Shown here: piece after piece, positions 35,678 through 49,000 of the stretch
Layout of the letters: each line of letters opens with the position of its first letter
Position numbering within the stretch: position 1 is the stretch's first letter
Assembly (NCBI GenBank): GCA_036852015.1
Contig: JAANDG010000006.1
Location: 558,001-622,000, forward strand
Direction of reading: 5' to 3'
Length of the DNA: 64,000 bases
Origin: Pelodera strongyloides
Lineage: Eukaryota; Nematoda; Chromadorea; Rhabditida; Rhabditidae
Made by a program: the position numbers and the translations under genes
Notes under the pieces: model-generated
Databases searched by the model: none
Seen by the model: the letters and a program-made list of their open reading frames with translations, nothing else
Told to the model about the DNA's origin: nothing

Positions 35678-38627
35678 TCAGGTCTTAACCGTCTGGCATC
35701 TAATCTCAACTTGATAAACAGAAGTTCCATCAGACGCAGACAAATTATCTGCCGATTTGAGAAGAAGACACGCACGTTCTTCTAGACGCCATGCAATGCC
35801 CACACATTCATTCTGAAAACAAGTAAATGTAAAAAACAACTAAATGAAAAAGCAAAAATTGTCCACAGGTATACTAGAGATAATTATGGAGGACGAGAAC
35901 AAAAGTCAAATTAATCTGAGCGAACAACTCGCGCATTAGCTTTTTTTAAAGAAAAACCTGCGTAGTTGTTTTGCAAGCGGTAAACCGAAAGGGTAATTTA
36001 AATAAAAGCCATGTGATATACATATGTGGCCCAATAACTTCATGTTTATGCACTCCGCTTATAGATAAAAATGCGCTTTTGAAATTTTTATTTTACCTTG
36101 ATTACCAATAAAAATCGTGCGCAACTGCTTTTTAAGAATAAGGCCAAAGATTCGCATCAAATTCAGAGATCATAGAAAGAGCATCATCTAATAAGGATGC
36201 TATGAGAACAAAAGTGTTCTCCTTTCCTATTCAATCGTGTGTTTTCCGTCAACCCAAAATCATGTTTCCGCTCTAGTTTAATTTGACTCCTCCGAAAACA
36301 TAATTAGTGAAATAAAAAAGCATGTGGCGAATGGAAATTGTTGCCCATTCAATATAGCTGCGAGTGTTGTTTACTCTTCTCTCCACCAATTTTATGGTAA
36401 TATTTGACAGGCGAATGCCGCGTAGGCTTTTTCGTCATTGAAATATAGAATTTGATTCCACAGGGTAAAAATTAAGACAAAGAGAAACATAGCCGAAAAA
36501 TCGTCTGAGATATCAGAGGAATCCCTAGTAGTTTTCAAATCGGTTTACGAAAGTAGTTTCCATTATTTCCAATGAGCTCATGTAAGATAATAATGCATAG
36601 AACACATAAGAGCACGTAGGAAAGCTTGGAAACCTCCTCAAATTGACTATTCACCGCAAAATTGTTCAAATATATGTTTCAATGGTCTGGTACATGCTAA
36701 CTTTTCTTGCGAGTGTGATAATCTCTCAGCGGGTACATCGACATTGTCACTGTAATCGGTTTCTATATTGGAATGTTCGCAAGGATGACACTTTTTGCTT
36801 ATTAAGAATAAGAAGAAACATTTTTTTCACATAAGCATTGAAACTTTTGATTTGGTATTGAACTTGGAACACCCTTACCCTGCTGGTGTATTCTAGAGTG
36901 CAAAGTTGCAGACAATTGTTGATGGTCAAGGCATTTGTCTGTCGAAGAAGAGATTTCATCACAGAAGCTTCAGTAACATTCCAACTTGTGGTGTAACCTT
37001 GGCTGTCGCATTCTAAAAAGAGGAAATGCTAGAAAATGGTATCAATATGATTGTCATCATGAGAGAATCCACACATATATCTCGAAATATAAACTTTTTT
37101 TCATTGATTTAGCAGGTATACCAGTATTTGGAGAAGTTATCTCAGGTGTGCTGGCACCCATGCCAGTCTCAGTCACATTGAGATTGCGCTCTCTTGCCGC
37201 AGTTGCTTTGGGTGGTACAAGACGTCCCTCCGTAGCAGGGTTTCCAGAAGGATTCGGCTCCAAATTTTCCATCAGGGCGGTCGCCAGTGAGAGTTTCGGT
37301 GGCTGTTTGAGGTACATAATTTAGTGTTGGCATGCTGTATTAGAATGTCGCTGTTACATTCACGTCATCACGTCAAACATACGCTGTCTTCGTACCGAAA
37401 CAGGTCGTGTCAAAAAGTTTGAATCTTGTGTTATGATTCGTATGCCTGGCTTGCTCTGTTGGGATGTCGTTGCATTAGAATGGCGCTGACGATTTCGTCT
37501 ATTGGACTTGCATGCCGTGCAACATAAGTCCTACTAAAACATAAATAATGAAAATTTAAGTTCCGTTTTACCGTTAATTTAACTTCAAGCACAAACCTGG
37601 ATATCAGAAGAATCTTGATCAAGTTTCTGTGTTTCAGGATATGGCTCGGGTTCGTCACCATCAAGAAGCATCTCAGCCAGTGATTTGGTATGGGTTCCCT
37701 GAAACGAACTGTTTGATTTGCGCATTTTGTTTTGCCAGATTTATTATTTCAATTCCATCAAAATAATGAATTATAGGAAAGCAGAACGAATTACATTCGA
37801 CTTTGCGTCCCATCGGCATATGCATTCCAGTACGGGTCCACCCTCTGGCAATTGGTTTCGTGGAACTTGGCGGAACTAAACATGTCGCATAATAGTTTAA
37901 AAAAAACAATCAGGAGGGATTACTTATCATGAGTATTTAAACATCACTCAAAGGTATGCGCTTACAACTGCCGGGTTGTTCGTCCAGATCGTGCTTCCAT
38001 GCACTTCCGATGAAGTTCCATTTGTTTCTCCATTAAAAACAACTAGAGTTGTGCCATTCTCATGTATAGATGTAGTCTTAGGAGTGGTGTGGCCCTAGTG
38101 AAAAAAATTAGATGTCCTTCCGAAAAATAGAGTTCAAAAGCAGGCACCCTAGGCTTGCTTCCGTTCAACAACAACTTTTGAAGATCCTACTCACAACCTC
38201 ATATTTAGAAAATCACAACCACCACAGTTTTCATAAGCTGTCAGTTCTGAAGAGCCATCAAATGCTTAAATGTTACAAAATCCTACTACAAAATTATAAA
38301 CGAACATTAGAATCCTCGACTTGTGGTAGCTCTTTTGTAAATGAGCATGTTCGGTCCGTTGTCGTAAAAAGGACGCAATCCGCTCCGACTTCTCCACCGA
38401 TTACCTCCAGAATAACAGTACAGTCAGAAGCAGCGGATGCTCCCTTACATGTGCTATTGACGATGATCGAGTCACCTTTAATATGACATATGACATTTTG
38501 TTTAATATCACGCAATAAATCTCTTTCATTGCATTGTCTAGCGTCCGCAACTGTGGTAATACGAAAAAATCTTGCCTTGAGCTTGTTTGGAAAAAAATAG
38601 CAGCGCGAATATTGTAATCGATATCAT
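35678..38627 (-). CDS. Secreted protein with two PAN/Apple domains
   Basis: PAN/Apple domains are disulfide-bonded modules of extracellular proteins that bind protein or carbohydrate, common in nematode cuticle and apical matrix proteins. Proposed exons right to left: 38576-38627 (signal peptide MISITIFALLFFSKQAQ), 38302-38550, 38195-38264, 37966-38094, 37795-37875, 37597-37698, 37396-37530, 37122-37302, 36879-37012, 35678-35812 (stop). First PAN: ADARQCNERDLL through ADCVLFTTTDRTCSFTKE to ELTAYENCGGC. Then a Thr/Ser/Pro/Asn-rich linker with several N-glycosylation sites and a CCTAC patch. Second PAN: CDSQGYTTSWNVTEASV, NNCLQLCTLEYTSR, NECVGIAWRLEERACLLL, ending VYQVEIRC near the C-terminus. 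Length about 400 aa, no transmembrane segment after the signal. Junctions from 38,094 down agree in phase; exon 3 to 4 does not, so a small exon may be missing. Joining the signal exon requires a 25-nt GC-AG intron. Confidence 0.7.
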
Positions 38628-40756
38628 CTGATGATGCGGTTGATATTTTGTTTGACAGTTGTTATGTGTTACTTCAGCATGTTGTCGGTGTGGTCAAAAT
38701 CAGAGCCCAATTAAAACGGTATTTGTGGGCAGTGAAAGGGGCAGTATTTTATCTATACAAAAAAAGTGAAATTAAACATAATAGAAATATTTCTGTGAAA
38801 CAATGGACTATTATCTTAAGGAACCCTATATTTGCAATGAAATGGTTGGACTTCATAACATTTCTCGACTTCAGCAATTGTTTCCACGAATAATGATATT
38901 TTTCCAAACCTGGGCATGTTCATTGTGTGGTGAGTGTAAGGGTATTAAATACACGTTTAAACTACAGTTGAAACGTTATAACTGCATCTCAATTTCCGCG
39001 CGTTGTTGGTGCTTTCCTGCGGGAGTTGATTAAAGCTGAATTGGTTGCATAATTAATTGGTTGGATAAGTGTGAGCGTTACTGCGGTTTCGGTTACGGTT
39101 TCTTAACACATGGAAACGGAGCTAGAAGTGACATATTTACATGATCACGATTTGTTCTTTGTAGTTAGCTTTATTGATGAAAATACGGAAAGAAGATAAC
39201 AAACACGCTTTTTTGTCGATATCACATTCGAATCACATTAGACACGTCTACTTATGACAAAAAATCCCTTGAATTCTTTGAAACTGGTCCCCCCGATCGC
39301 CTCGACACTTTGTTTTCTAGTTGGTACCCTGAGGGTCCTTTTCCCATATTTGCATACGAGTATTCGTGGTCGGGCAGGGGGTGGCTCTGTTTATGGCGAT
39401 GGTAGACGCGGGCATTGGTACTGGCCGGTACGGCAATGTCTCATTAGAAGAGAACCAACCAACACAACAAATACGGGCATTGGAAGGACAGAACAGATAA
39501 CAATAAGACAGACACTGTGCAAAGAAACCACTGTACCGCAAAACACTAAAACATCCATGTGCAGAAAAATTGTTCAAAAAATTACATGACAGCCTACTAA
39601 GCTGGAAAGAACGCACATTACTAAAAAGTAATCTTAACTAGCCATTCAAAAATCTAATATGATGACAAAGAAAAACTCACAATTCACAAGTGAGTTTAAA
39701 AAGAGCTACCAGACATGCAAGTACCACAGATAAATATTACAAGTCTACAACAACAGACCATAGCAAAACGCAGGCCATAAAGCTAAAAAAAAACAATGAG
39801 ATGAATAATCGAGTAATAGCTGTGTATAAGGTAAGGCTAGGCACAGAATAGGCACACATATTAGGAACACGCTCTTTTACTATTTGGTTTAATTGGTCAT
39901 TGAACAGTAAAACTTTTGCATACTCATGCGGAACTTGGTTCAAAATGTATTTGTTGTTCATATTCGCTAAATATCATGATCTAATGGACTGCTCCTGAGA
40001 AAAAACTTAATTGGTTCATGAGTTAGGACAATATCTTTTTTCCCTCACTGTTGCATTTGATCCCCATAATTCGCCTCTCAGGTTATTTAGTTGGTGCGCG
40101 AAAACGTTGCGTTCGCTTCAATCGCGGCTGGTTACCTTTTTCCCGGGTGTCCGCTCTCTATGCCCTCCGGCAATTCCGCGATCTTTCGTAATCCCTTTGC
40201 ACCATTTCCTCCCTCTGTACCATTTTCTCGTAGTCTTCGGCTCTCTTCACCCTCGAGGCGAGTCACTCCGTACCAGTCAGCGCAATGTTTACGCGTTCCA
40301 CTACCGCGTCATCGATTTTTCCGGCGGAGAGAGCTAGCACGCAAAAAGGGTGTCGTTGCGTTGCACCACCACGTCTACCACGAGAACCACTAGGGGAAAG
40401 GACCACGGGGAAAACACTTGAAAGACGTCTCTCTCATTCTCCCGCGCCGCGCGAGATCTTTTACGTGAAACACATTCCACGCGTATTGAAAGCGACTGTC
40501 ACCTAGTTGAAAGCAACAATATTTGTTGGATGATCGTTTTACGAGGCACAGAGGTTCAGTGTTTATCTTTTGTGACAATTAATGGTTCTTTGTATTAATT
40601 GTAAAATGAGTGCAAAGATTATTTTTCACAGATTCACCAAGAAAAAAGAACATGTAGTTCGCCTAGTCGGTTAGACTTTGATCGAAAGACAAAAAATGTG
40701 AAGGAAAAAAAGATGATATGTCCATCTCTTTTCAGACATATGTATATTGGAAACAA
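38628..40756. other. Intergenic; GC-richer patch near 40.1-40.5 kb
   Basis: Several overlapping open frames of 60-125 codons exist on both strands (for example 39,254-39,589 and 40,011-40,393), but none shows a recognisable domain and they overlap each other in all frames. The 40,080-40,460 patch has higher G+C than its flanks. It may be promoter or untranslated sequence. Confidence 0.4.
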
Positions 40757-40769
40757 ACGAAAGCATTTA

Positions 40770-40881
40770 ATGAGATTTGTCGCTTTTTTCGCCATGATCT
40801 ACTTAGAATTATATCGGATAAGTGTTTTCCTCCCATGCGAGACACCTAAGAAACTCCCTGATGAACTCGTTTGCAGGAACG
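40770..40881 (+). CDS. Possible signal-peptide first exon
   Basis: An ATG starts a hydrophobic run (MRFVAFFAMIYLELYRISVF) followed by LPCETPKKLPDELVCRN and a strong donor, AACG|GTAAGTGG. Two Cys follow the signal. No convincing second exon was found downstream, so it may be an orphan or chance occurrence. No family recognised. Confidence 0.25.
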
Positions 40882-41322
40882 GTAAGTGGCATGGAGAATG
40901 GTTGCAAAATAAAGCTTCCATTTCGAGGTGAACTGTATCTGAAAATTACTGATGAACATGGTCACATTGTCAGTTTCGAACCGTGAAAGTCCTAACTTGA
41001 ATGTTGAGTAATTTTCTGAGCATCTTGGATTCTGTACTTCAAAAAATATTCGCATGAAATTTGCATAATAGGAATGAACGCAATTTGCAACCCCTAGCGA
41101 TGCACATTTTTCAATATTGCCATATCTAGCGGCGATTATCATTATTGACGTTGAAAAATGGTTGGCTGAAGCGACGAAGCGATTCTCTGGATTAATTGCT
41201 TTCGGAGCAGAGAAAAGCCGGCGACAGTGAAACACAGACAGCGAACATCTGTTTCTCGCAGTTTCGAACAGCATTTCTAAGTAACCTTCCAAGACGCAGA
41301 TGTTGGGAAGCCACTTTGGCAA
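40846..41322 (-). CDS. Unassigned 158-codon open frame
   Basis: The longest uninterrupted frame in this intergenic region, starting MPKWLPNICVLEGYLEMLFE. It is Cys-, Phe- and Asn-rich with no recognised domain, no clear signal peptide and no obvious splice partners. It overlaps the candidate exon at 40,770 on the other strand. Probably non-coding; noted because of its length in an AT-rich context. Confidence 0.15.
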   Translation of the reverse strand: MPKWLPNICVLEGYLEMLFETARNRCSLSVFHCRRLFSAPKAINPENRFVASANHFSTSIMIIAARYGNIEKCASLGVANCVHSYYANFMRIFFEVQNPRCSENYSTFKLGLSRFETDNVTMFISNFQIQFTSKWKLYFATILHATYRSCKRVHQGVS

Positions 41323-44025
41323 ATCTTAAAAAATAATAATAAAAACAGTTCATCTTCTTGTTCGTATGTAGAGAGAAATCCGCAGACATGGCAGATGTAT
41401 CCGATATTAGTTAATTTATTAGTAATGGTTTGTGGATTATTATCACTAGGCACAGTAACGGCTATCCCATTTCATATATTTACAGTTGTTCATAAGCATC
41501 AAGTTCAACAACTTGGTAACCGAGGATTCAAATAACTTGATTAATGAATGCCCCTAAGAACAAGTCTATGTAAAGAGTTGTTTGTAAAAACACGTGGAAT
41601 TTAAGGACTAATTTCTGGCTTATTGTTTTCTTTCACGGTTTTTTGCTGCCTATCTGAAGAAAAAATGTCGCAATGGCTTTAAGCGTACACAACACAAAGG
41701 GAAAAAATAAATAAACAAAAATGCTGATAATCATGGTAATTTCTTCGCCGGATTATGAAGGAGCTTTGATATTAAAATCTAAAAAAAAGCAAATTATTTT
41801 TGGAAAAAAATGGGGGATTGAACTTTATCCGCCGGTCAGATTACAGAATCTTTGCTCTAGAACATCTCTCCAAAATGCAGACATAAAAATGCGCAGCAAA
41901 AAGGCGGAGGGAAAATGATTCTGCTACAATGTGTTCTTTCTAGTAGATCATTCAGAAGAACGTCGGCATTTCGGCGTTATCATTATGAGTTTGTCGACGC
42001 TCTGAGACCTTCTCAAAAATCTTCGCGACTCATAGAAAAACTGTCTTTTCCCGGAGTTCGTTGTTGTGCCTTTCAAAGGCAAAGTTCCAATTTTTTGCCG
42101 TATAGTGTTTTAATAATCAATCGTCAATAATCTCAACGGCCGTTTTCATTGTAAACTAGATAAAGAGCCAGCTTATAAAGTTAGTGATCGAGCAATAAAT
42201 CGCATGGTATCTTTGTGTTCGAGGTGCCAGCGATATCTATGATGTTTGCCATTGAGAGTGGAAGGCTGTTCGAGTAAGCGGCCCTCAAGCCCTATCTATG
42301 CATTTGCATACCAAATTTCAATTGCGAGAAACCGAGGCGGAGCACATCTGCCGTGGATAGAATTTTCAAGAAAAGCTGCCGCGCTTCCTATATGGCAACA
42401 TTAGCGTCCAGTATTTGGATACATCCAAATCCAGACTACGTAAATTTTGAATTTGGAGTTTTGTATAAGTAGAACAGTCAACCAACAATACCCATCCACT
42501 ATTGCTTTTGATTTGCTCCGAAAGTCTGTAAGTTGCGTGTTTGTCGCTACTCGATGTCGATTAGAGAACTGGGACATCTTTCATCGTTATTTCATGAAGT
42601 AACAAAACATATAGTCTGCGCTCTTTAAATAACTGTCATCAACTGAGCAAGAACCGTGAAAAGCTTTATCCGTGTTCGCGCTCATTTGTTCATTCACATC
42701 TGTAGGGGATTCTGATGGGCTTACGACTTATTTAAAGCAAACGCGGTGTATATTGAGAGTTTACAAACTGCATATGCAATTCTTTACTTTTTTGTTCTGT
42801 TGGTTCTCAAGTATGAACACCGGTATCCAGACGTACCCTGGAACCTGTGCCCTCGGAAATAGGTGTGGTGGGGTGTGTTTTTGGTATGTGTGTAGTTGTT
42901 GTTGTGTTTGGTCGCTTATCGCCGCTAGGGGTACCTACCTGTGCCTGTCGCCCACTCCGTTATTCCCGATTGTTTTTGCATATACACACCAGCCGCATTT
43001 GCATATGGAATGCACCGCCCCCAACGCTAGAGACAGCCGACTCTTCCTCTCTGTCTGTCAGGGTACACCCCCAGGGTAGGCACCCCAGCACCAATTCCCT
43101 ACCACAAGAGTACCTACCAGCCGCGACAAAAAGGAGGTTAGTAGACAAAATAATATTGGTATCATTTTGCAGCATTTTTTTCACCCTTTCATATTCCAAG
43201 GTTAGCTTGTTTCTCACTGTTTATTATTCCTATACACGCGATGTAAGAAGCTACTTTTACTTGATCCGTTTATATATTTTCCTTCTTCCCTCTATTATTT
43301 TAGCCATTTCAAAATGTACTTTATTTTTCTTGTAATTTGGTCGCCCACCCAACATGTTAATAATCTACATACAAAAGAGAAGCTGTATATTTTCTGGAAA
43401 AATATTAAGAAAAGTGTGTGCGGGCTAATTCCTTTTTCTGCTTAAAGTGTTCACGGAAACTCGCATCATTGTTTACGATTAGTGCATTTATTTCTTTGAC
43501 AGTGTAACAATTTATTTACATATCGTCTACATGTTTATTTGTGTTTATGTTGCCATTTTTAAACTGGGAAGAGCTAGTTCTCGCAAGGTTCTGAGAAGAG
43601 GGAAGTTAATCTTATAATCATTCTCACCAGAATATTTAAAGAAAACTAATTGTTACTTTATATAACAATGAAAGATAATTTCCACTATTACTATCTTTCG
43701 TATTATCAGTCTATAGTTCCTGGAGTTTTTGAAATAACTATAGGTGAATCGTGTTTACTATAGGGTAATTGCCTGCAACTCGAAAATCCGTAAGAAAAAA
43801 TTGCACTTATCTGATTCTCCTTAGTAGTTTGAAAATATGAATTCTTCTCACCGAAGCTCTCACTTTTTTTTGCTGCATTCGTGGTTCTCAATAAGCCGTA
43901 AACTTACAATCGAGAAAACATCCGAAAAAAAAACGCGCGTAATTATGTATGCCGTTCGTAACAATTTCTTTGTCTGTCAACCCCGTGCTCTTCAGTAATA
44001 TTTTTCTCCAAGGTTCTATCCTAGT
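41323..44025. other. Intergenic, upstream of the Hunchback-like gene
   Basis: No conserved coding signal. A CT- and GT-biased patch around 42,830-43,090 opens long frames in two registers on the plus strand (42,672-43,335), but both look compositionally driven and match no family. Confidence 0.45.
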
Positions 44026-44226
44026 TAGGAAATGGGTGAGCCCATTTGGTGCCGGTGCACTGGTTGTTTCGTGGGCCAGATCATTTGGTACCACTTCGTG
44101 ATCATGTGATGTCCAAGTTTCATCGAAAAGCGCCATCAATTGGTACCAAATGCTCACCAATTGGTCACTTACAATTCATCAAATGGCTACTTTGGTGAAA
44201 ACCATGTGCGATGGTTTTTCTGTGGG
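44026..44226. mobile_element. MITE-like dispersed repeat, copy 2
   Basis: About 200 bp starting TAGGAAATGGGTGAGCCCAT and ending GATGGTTTTTCTGTGG, same orientation as the copy at 4,804-5,020. Similarity runs along the length with several small gaps. No coding capacity. Confidence 0.6.
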
Positions 44227-46075
44227 TTACTTCCGTTTTCCTGTGTAATTCTGCATCTATTTCTTTTCGTTCTATTTTATTTACTCTTGTGTATTTATGT
44301 TGCTTACAACGTTTCGAGCTCTGACCTTAACTGACCGCTAGGGTGCGTGCGCAGATGAATGCGCAAAGAATCAGACGACGCCGAGAGAGTGCATAGAAAG
44401 TAGAATGCAACGTGTTCCCGTCAGACACCTCGTCCGGTCATAGAAAGAGGCATAAAGCAATAGCACGAGATCACAAAGATTGCCGGCTGGCACTTTGGCG
44501 TTCGCAGAGTGCAGAGTCCACACTGGTAGCGGAGAGTGCTGAGATAGAAACTATGGTCATTCGTGAAAAACAATCTCCTCTACCGGCTCTGACCTTCTGC
44601 GTCCTCCAATGGCAGACGTGAAAACAATTCCTACTCAGCGTGCCTTTTCTCTATTCCTCTCTAGAGCGTGTTATATGTCTTGTGTTTGATTGCTAACGTC
44701 TCTACGAATGTCGTTTTCTCTAAACCGAACGGCTGTCTCCAATAAATGTTGCGTGTGGTTGGGGGCACTCATCAACAGAAGGGGATTCTCTGCTTTATCC
44801 AAAAGTGCCATAGACTCCGCCCATTAAAATGGGATTACTGTAGTAGATGCTGAGCAAAATATTAAGATTAATTTACGGACTTAATAAAAGTCACGGAAGA
44901 AAAAATCGTGCCTGTAAGGTGGCCCTCGGTTTTTTTTAAACATGATCGCGAATAAGGAAAAATTAGTGACTGTTGTGAATATGAAAATGTAAATGCAAGA
45001 TGTAGGTGCCTCTAGCGGAGAAGCAAGTATTATTTTGGCCAGTAATTCCTCCAGAAGCACTGTTTAATATTAGGATCCAAATTTTCCTTTATGGAATGAA
45101 GCTTCCGCCTTCTGCTTTTACATTCTTCGCACCAAATACCCCTTCCTCCTCTCTGGAGCCAAGACACAACCTTCCTTTGTTTCAAAAAGAGAAGTTATTT
45201 GCATAAAAACATCCAAACAGTTTTCGGTTTGAATCATACTTCGCAACATTAAATAAAACACGAAGAACAAAAACATGTAGGCTGGTTTGAATATTTTGTT
45301 GCCGAATTATGTTCGCCATGTAGTTCGTTGTCTTCAATTACACCTTACGGTCCAGGATCTGTCAAAGCTTCGAATCCTTTGTTTAATGTGTGATATCCTG
45401 TCTTGTCCAAAATGCATGCTAACTTATTATGGTGACGCCGTTCAATTGCGGTATTTCCAAAGTACATGTGTGCCATGGTCAGCTCAGCAATGGGCGGGGG
45501 GCAGGGATGGGTAGACATTCTCGTGGAAAATTGTCTGCACTTTTTGTGTGTATGTTGTTTCTGCTGTATATTTTCGGCGAAGTAAAAATAGTGCAGAAAA
45601 CCTCACTTTACTAGAGGTTGGCTGAATGCCAGTAGAAAAGTGCAAGCAAGATAGACAACACTATACATTCGAGATAGAGATATTGACGTACTTGTTATGC
45701 ACTTGTTCGATAGCCCCGCCTTCCCAGGAAGGAGGCACTTTTTTCATGCCATCATAGGCCACAGTTCCTTCATTGTCTAAAACAAACACTTTCAATGACC
45801 AGTGAGTGTGCACTACCCATCAACTTCGCATATCGGAGTCCTGAGGGCCGATACCGCACCGTTGAGGTAACGGTAGAACATATCAGAGGGATTTGGTATC
45901 TCGTAGTTGGGGGACCACAAAAAAAAGCATACCGTCTTTGACCAGTACACCTAGTCTTCATCCGATGCGTTCATTACTTTTTCACAAAGCTCTTCGAACT
46001 TTGAAGCCCCTTACAGACACCTACGATTGTTAAGTATACAATAAAGCACTTTTCTAATTGCATAACTTTATTCAG
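44227..46075. other. Region just upstream of the first Hunchback exon
   Basis: No firm gene. A GC-richer patch at 44,330-44,640 might be an untranslated first exon or promoter of the Hunchback-like gene, but no donor could be matched with confidence. The first recognised exon begins with one base in mid-codon, so at least one upstream exon or a trans-splice site at the TTCAG near 46,075 is expected. Confidence 0.4.
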
Positions 46076-49000
46076 GTGTGGTCTGAATGTACAGACAATC
46101 AATCGCGATATTCCTGTAACACGGTCGTCTACGCCCGACGAGATGGCTCACTATGAGGAACAGAACAAATGGCCTCCACATGACACACTATCGCATCTCG
46201 CCGTTCACACTCCCATACAAGTATGTTTAAATATGTTGACAATTTATATCTCATGTTGTCAATTCTGTGAACCATTCAAATACGTTCTGGACTATTAGTA
46301 GTGTCAGTTGTCATTTTTCGGCAGCTCATTAGGGTTTTCAAAAGGCGTTGTACCGCCGTGGTGCCATTTCCTGGATATACGCACTTTTTGCCGTTTCCTT
46401 TTTAATTCCAAAATCTACACAGTCGGTTTGTATTGTAGGATAGGTATGGTTTTGAGCTCCACAAAGCGCTCAAAACTAGAGCTTCTCTTGAGGTCTTCAA
46501 AAGTGAGACTGACGACTGTTTAGCGTATGGCCTGATTCCAATTATAATACTAATGACACCCCCGACATCCGGTTTGGACGTACTATGCAACTTTTTCTTC
46601 CTCGTGTTTTTTTTATATTCTCGAACTATCCTATTGTCAAGAGTAAACAAGGCGCCGTCGCCACACCAGTAGTTGTTTTTGTCCGTCATTTGCACTTTTC
46701 TTTTCCAGGCGCAATGAGTTTTCCACCAAATGCATGTTTTGAATAAAATGCACTCATTCTTTTTTTGAACATTACCCCCCGAGTAATTACTTCCACACAA
46801 AGAACTATCAAGAGTCATGTACCGGGGCTTATGTCTGACATGTGATCATTCATTGTAATATAACTTAACGTGAGACAATGAAATTCACGGACTGATATGT
46901 AACTTCGCTTATTGTTTTCCTCGTGTAGTTTATAACAAGAAATGAACTTTTGTCAATTATCAAATAATCTAAAAATAACACGTGAAACTAAGACGAAAAT
47001 GTGACCTTTTACATTATAAAAGACATGTCACAATTAAATAGCGAAATATTTCTGATATCAGATCTCGAAGCGGCTACGTAATCGACACTCCCCCTCCTCT
47101 ATTCGTAATTTTGAAAGAAATTTATCCCAGTTGCTTGTAACAATGCGTTTCCTACATAAAAGTCGTTGATTTCGTCACATCGATTGTCCGACTACATTGT
47201 ATGAGGTACATCCAATGCGGCGGCGACATCTTATTTAAAGGCCAAATGTTTGCAGGTGAATCCACGATGTGGTGATAATGGAGCCCAAGGAATGTTCCAC
47301 CCGCTGCAGAGTGGTGCCTGGAGATTGCCCACAGCCTTCCCACCAACATTCACTGGAGGACAAGCGCCTTATTACCGTCCATATGGAGCTTCGCATCCTC
47401 AACAGGCAACGGCACTTCAGTTCCTACAGGAAGAAGCCAACAAAAAGGTACGGTGACCAAAAGATTTCGGTAGTAAATTTAAGCTACATGATGCGAAGGA
47501 ACTACGTGCAGGAGCGAAGACTAGTATTTTTCTAGTTGAACAGTTTCAGGTTGTTGACTGGAACAATGGCAACAACAACAAGGCACTTGGCGAACAAATC
47601 TGGCAAGCCGAAGAGCAAAAGGCTGCTGAATGGCAGCAGCAACAACATCAGCAACACACGCAGCAGCAGACAGAGCAGGAAACATCTGAAGCCAATGGAA
47701 CAAGCATCCATCTGAATGAGTCAAATACGGTACGGCGCCCAGAGTGACCAGTATTAAAGACAAAACAACGTGGAAAATAAGAGAGCTCGGATCTGTATTA
47801 TCGTTTATGTTTAACCAACCACCTAGTACAGTCTTTTCGTCAAAATTGGTTGTGCCGCCAATAAATGACAAATCGAATATAAATACGCGAACTGTTTATT
47901 GATTGTTTACTTTCAGTCTTTGAACGGCATTCAAAATGGAACGGCAGCAGTCATCTCACCACCTCTGCCTCCAAATAGGGTAAGAGTACAACCTGGGGAT
48001 GTGATGATCGTTCATAAACTTCAAACGAGTCATTTGTTTCCGTATTCTACCTTTACGAAGACATGTGAAACTAGGACCTTGCCGATGTTTTAATCTCGTA
48101 TTGAATATATCTTTTCTTCAGGATGAACTGATCGCTCCAAAGGCCATCCATGCAGATTGCGAAACAATTAACCGCTTGATCAACGGCCCAATGCCCATTA
48201 TACTCGAGAACAAGGTATTGTTGAATACGCATAGACTGAATGTGACCCACATATCTATTCGTTGTAGTTCATACTGAGTTGGTTCATCGCCGCTCGCGAA
48301 GCGGCGACTGATCACTGAAACAAACCTTTTCAGAATGACAATGGACAAAGCTATGAGTCGAGTCGTCATTCAATGACCGACAGTGATGATCTTGAGGAGC
48401 AAAGACTCGATGTGGAAGTTTCTTCCTCTTCTGATGAGAGCCCGAAGAGGGCCACATCTCCGCAAGCACAGCCAGATCAGCCGCAAAATACTGTCATGGA
48501 CACGACTGGTGCGTCTTCCAGATAGTTAAAACTAGGCACCATCAATCCACTGTCTCTTATGATTCATCGATAACTGGACCAGAGAGCTAAATAACTGTTT
48601 TTTTAGAAGCCGTATCGCCAGTCAAGGACGAAGTTGACATTGCGGAGATCAATCCACTTTTGAATATCAAAACTGAGATCATAACTTCTCTAGAGCAACC
48701 GAAGCAACAAACGGAAGACCAAGAGCATGAGAACCACAAGGACGACGACGCCTCGTACGTGTGATTGACATTTCAGATTTTTCCTTAAAAATACAGAACC
48801 TTCAGCAAGATTTGCACATAGCGGGTGACCTGTCCTATGCCTAATGCTTCCCAGTTTCAGGAGCTTGCTTCTCAACTTCTCTCAGCAAGGGTTTCTGTCG
48901 ACAACTTCTACCTCTGCTGTCGAATCAGACCTGCTGTTGAACAAGGAGTCCGTGATTTTGCCCACCTTCTCGCATCCTACATCTGTGTCCCCCACACCTG

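Noticed and set aside
38112..38486. 124-codon plus-strand frame
   Set aside because: Antisense shadow of the PAN-gene exons, which have conserved cysteines and splice signals on the minus strand.
42672..43335. Two long overlapping plus-strand frames (135 and 162 codons)
   Set aside because: No domain, no splice partners, Cys/Val/Leu-rich composition driven by GT/CT-biased sequence.
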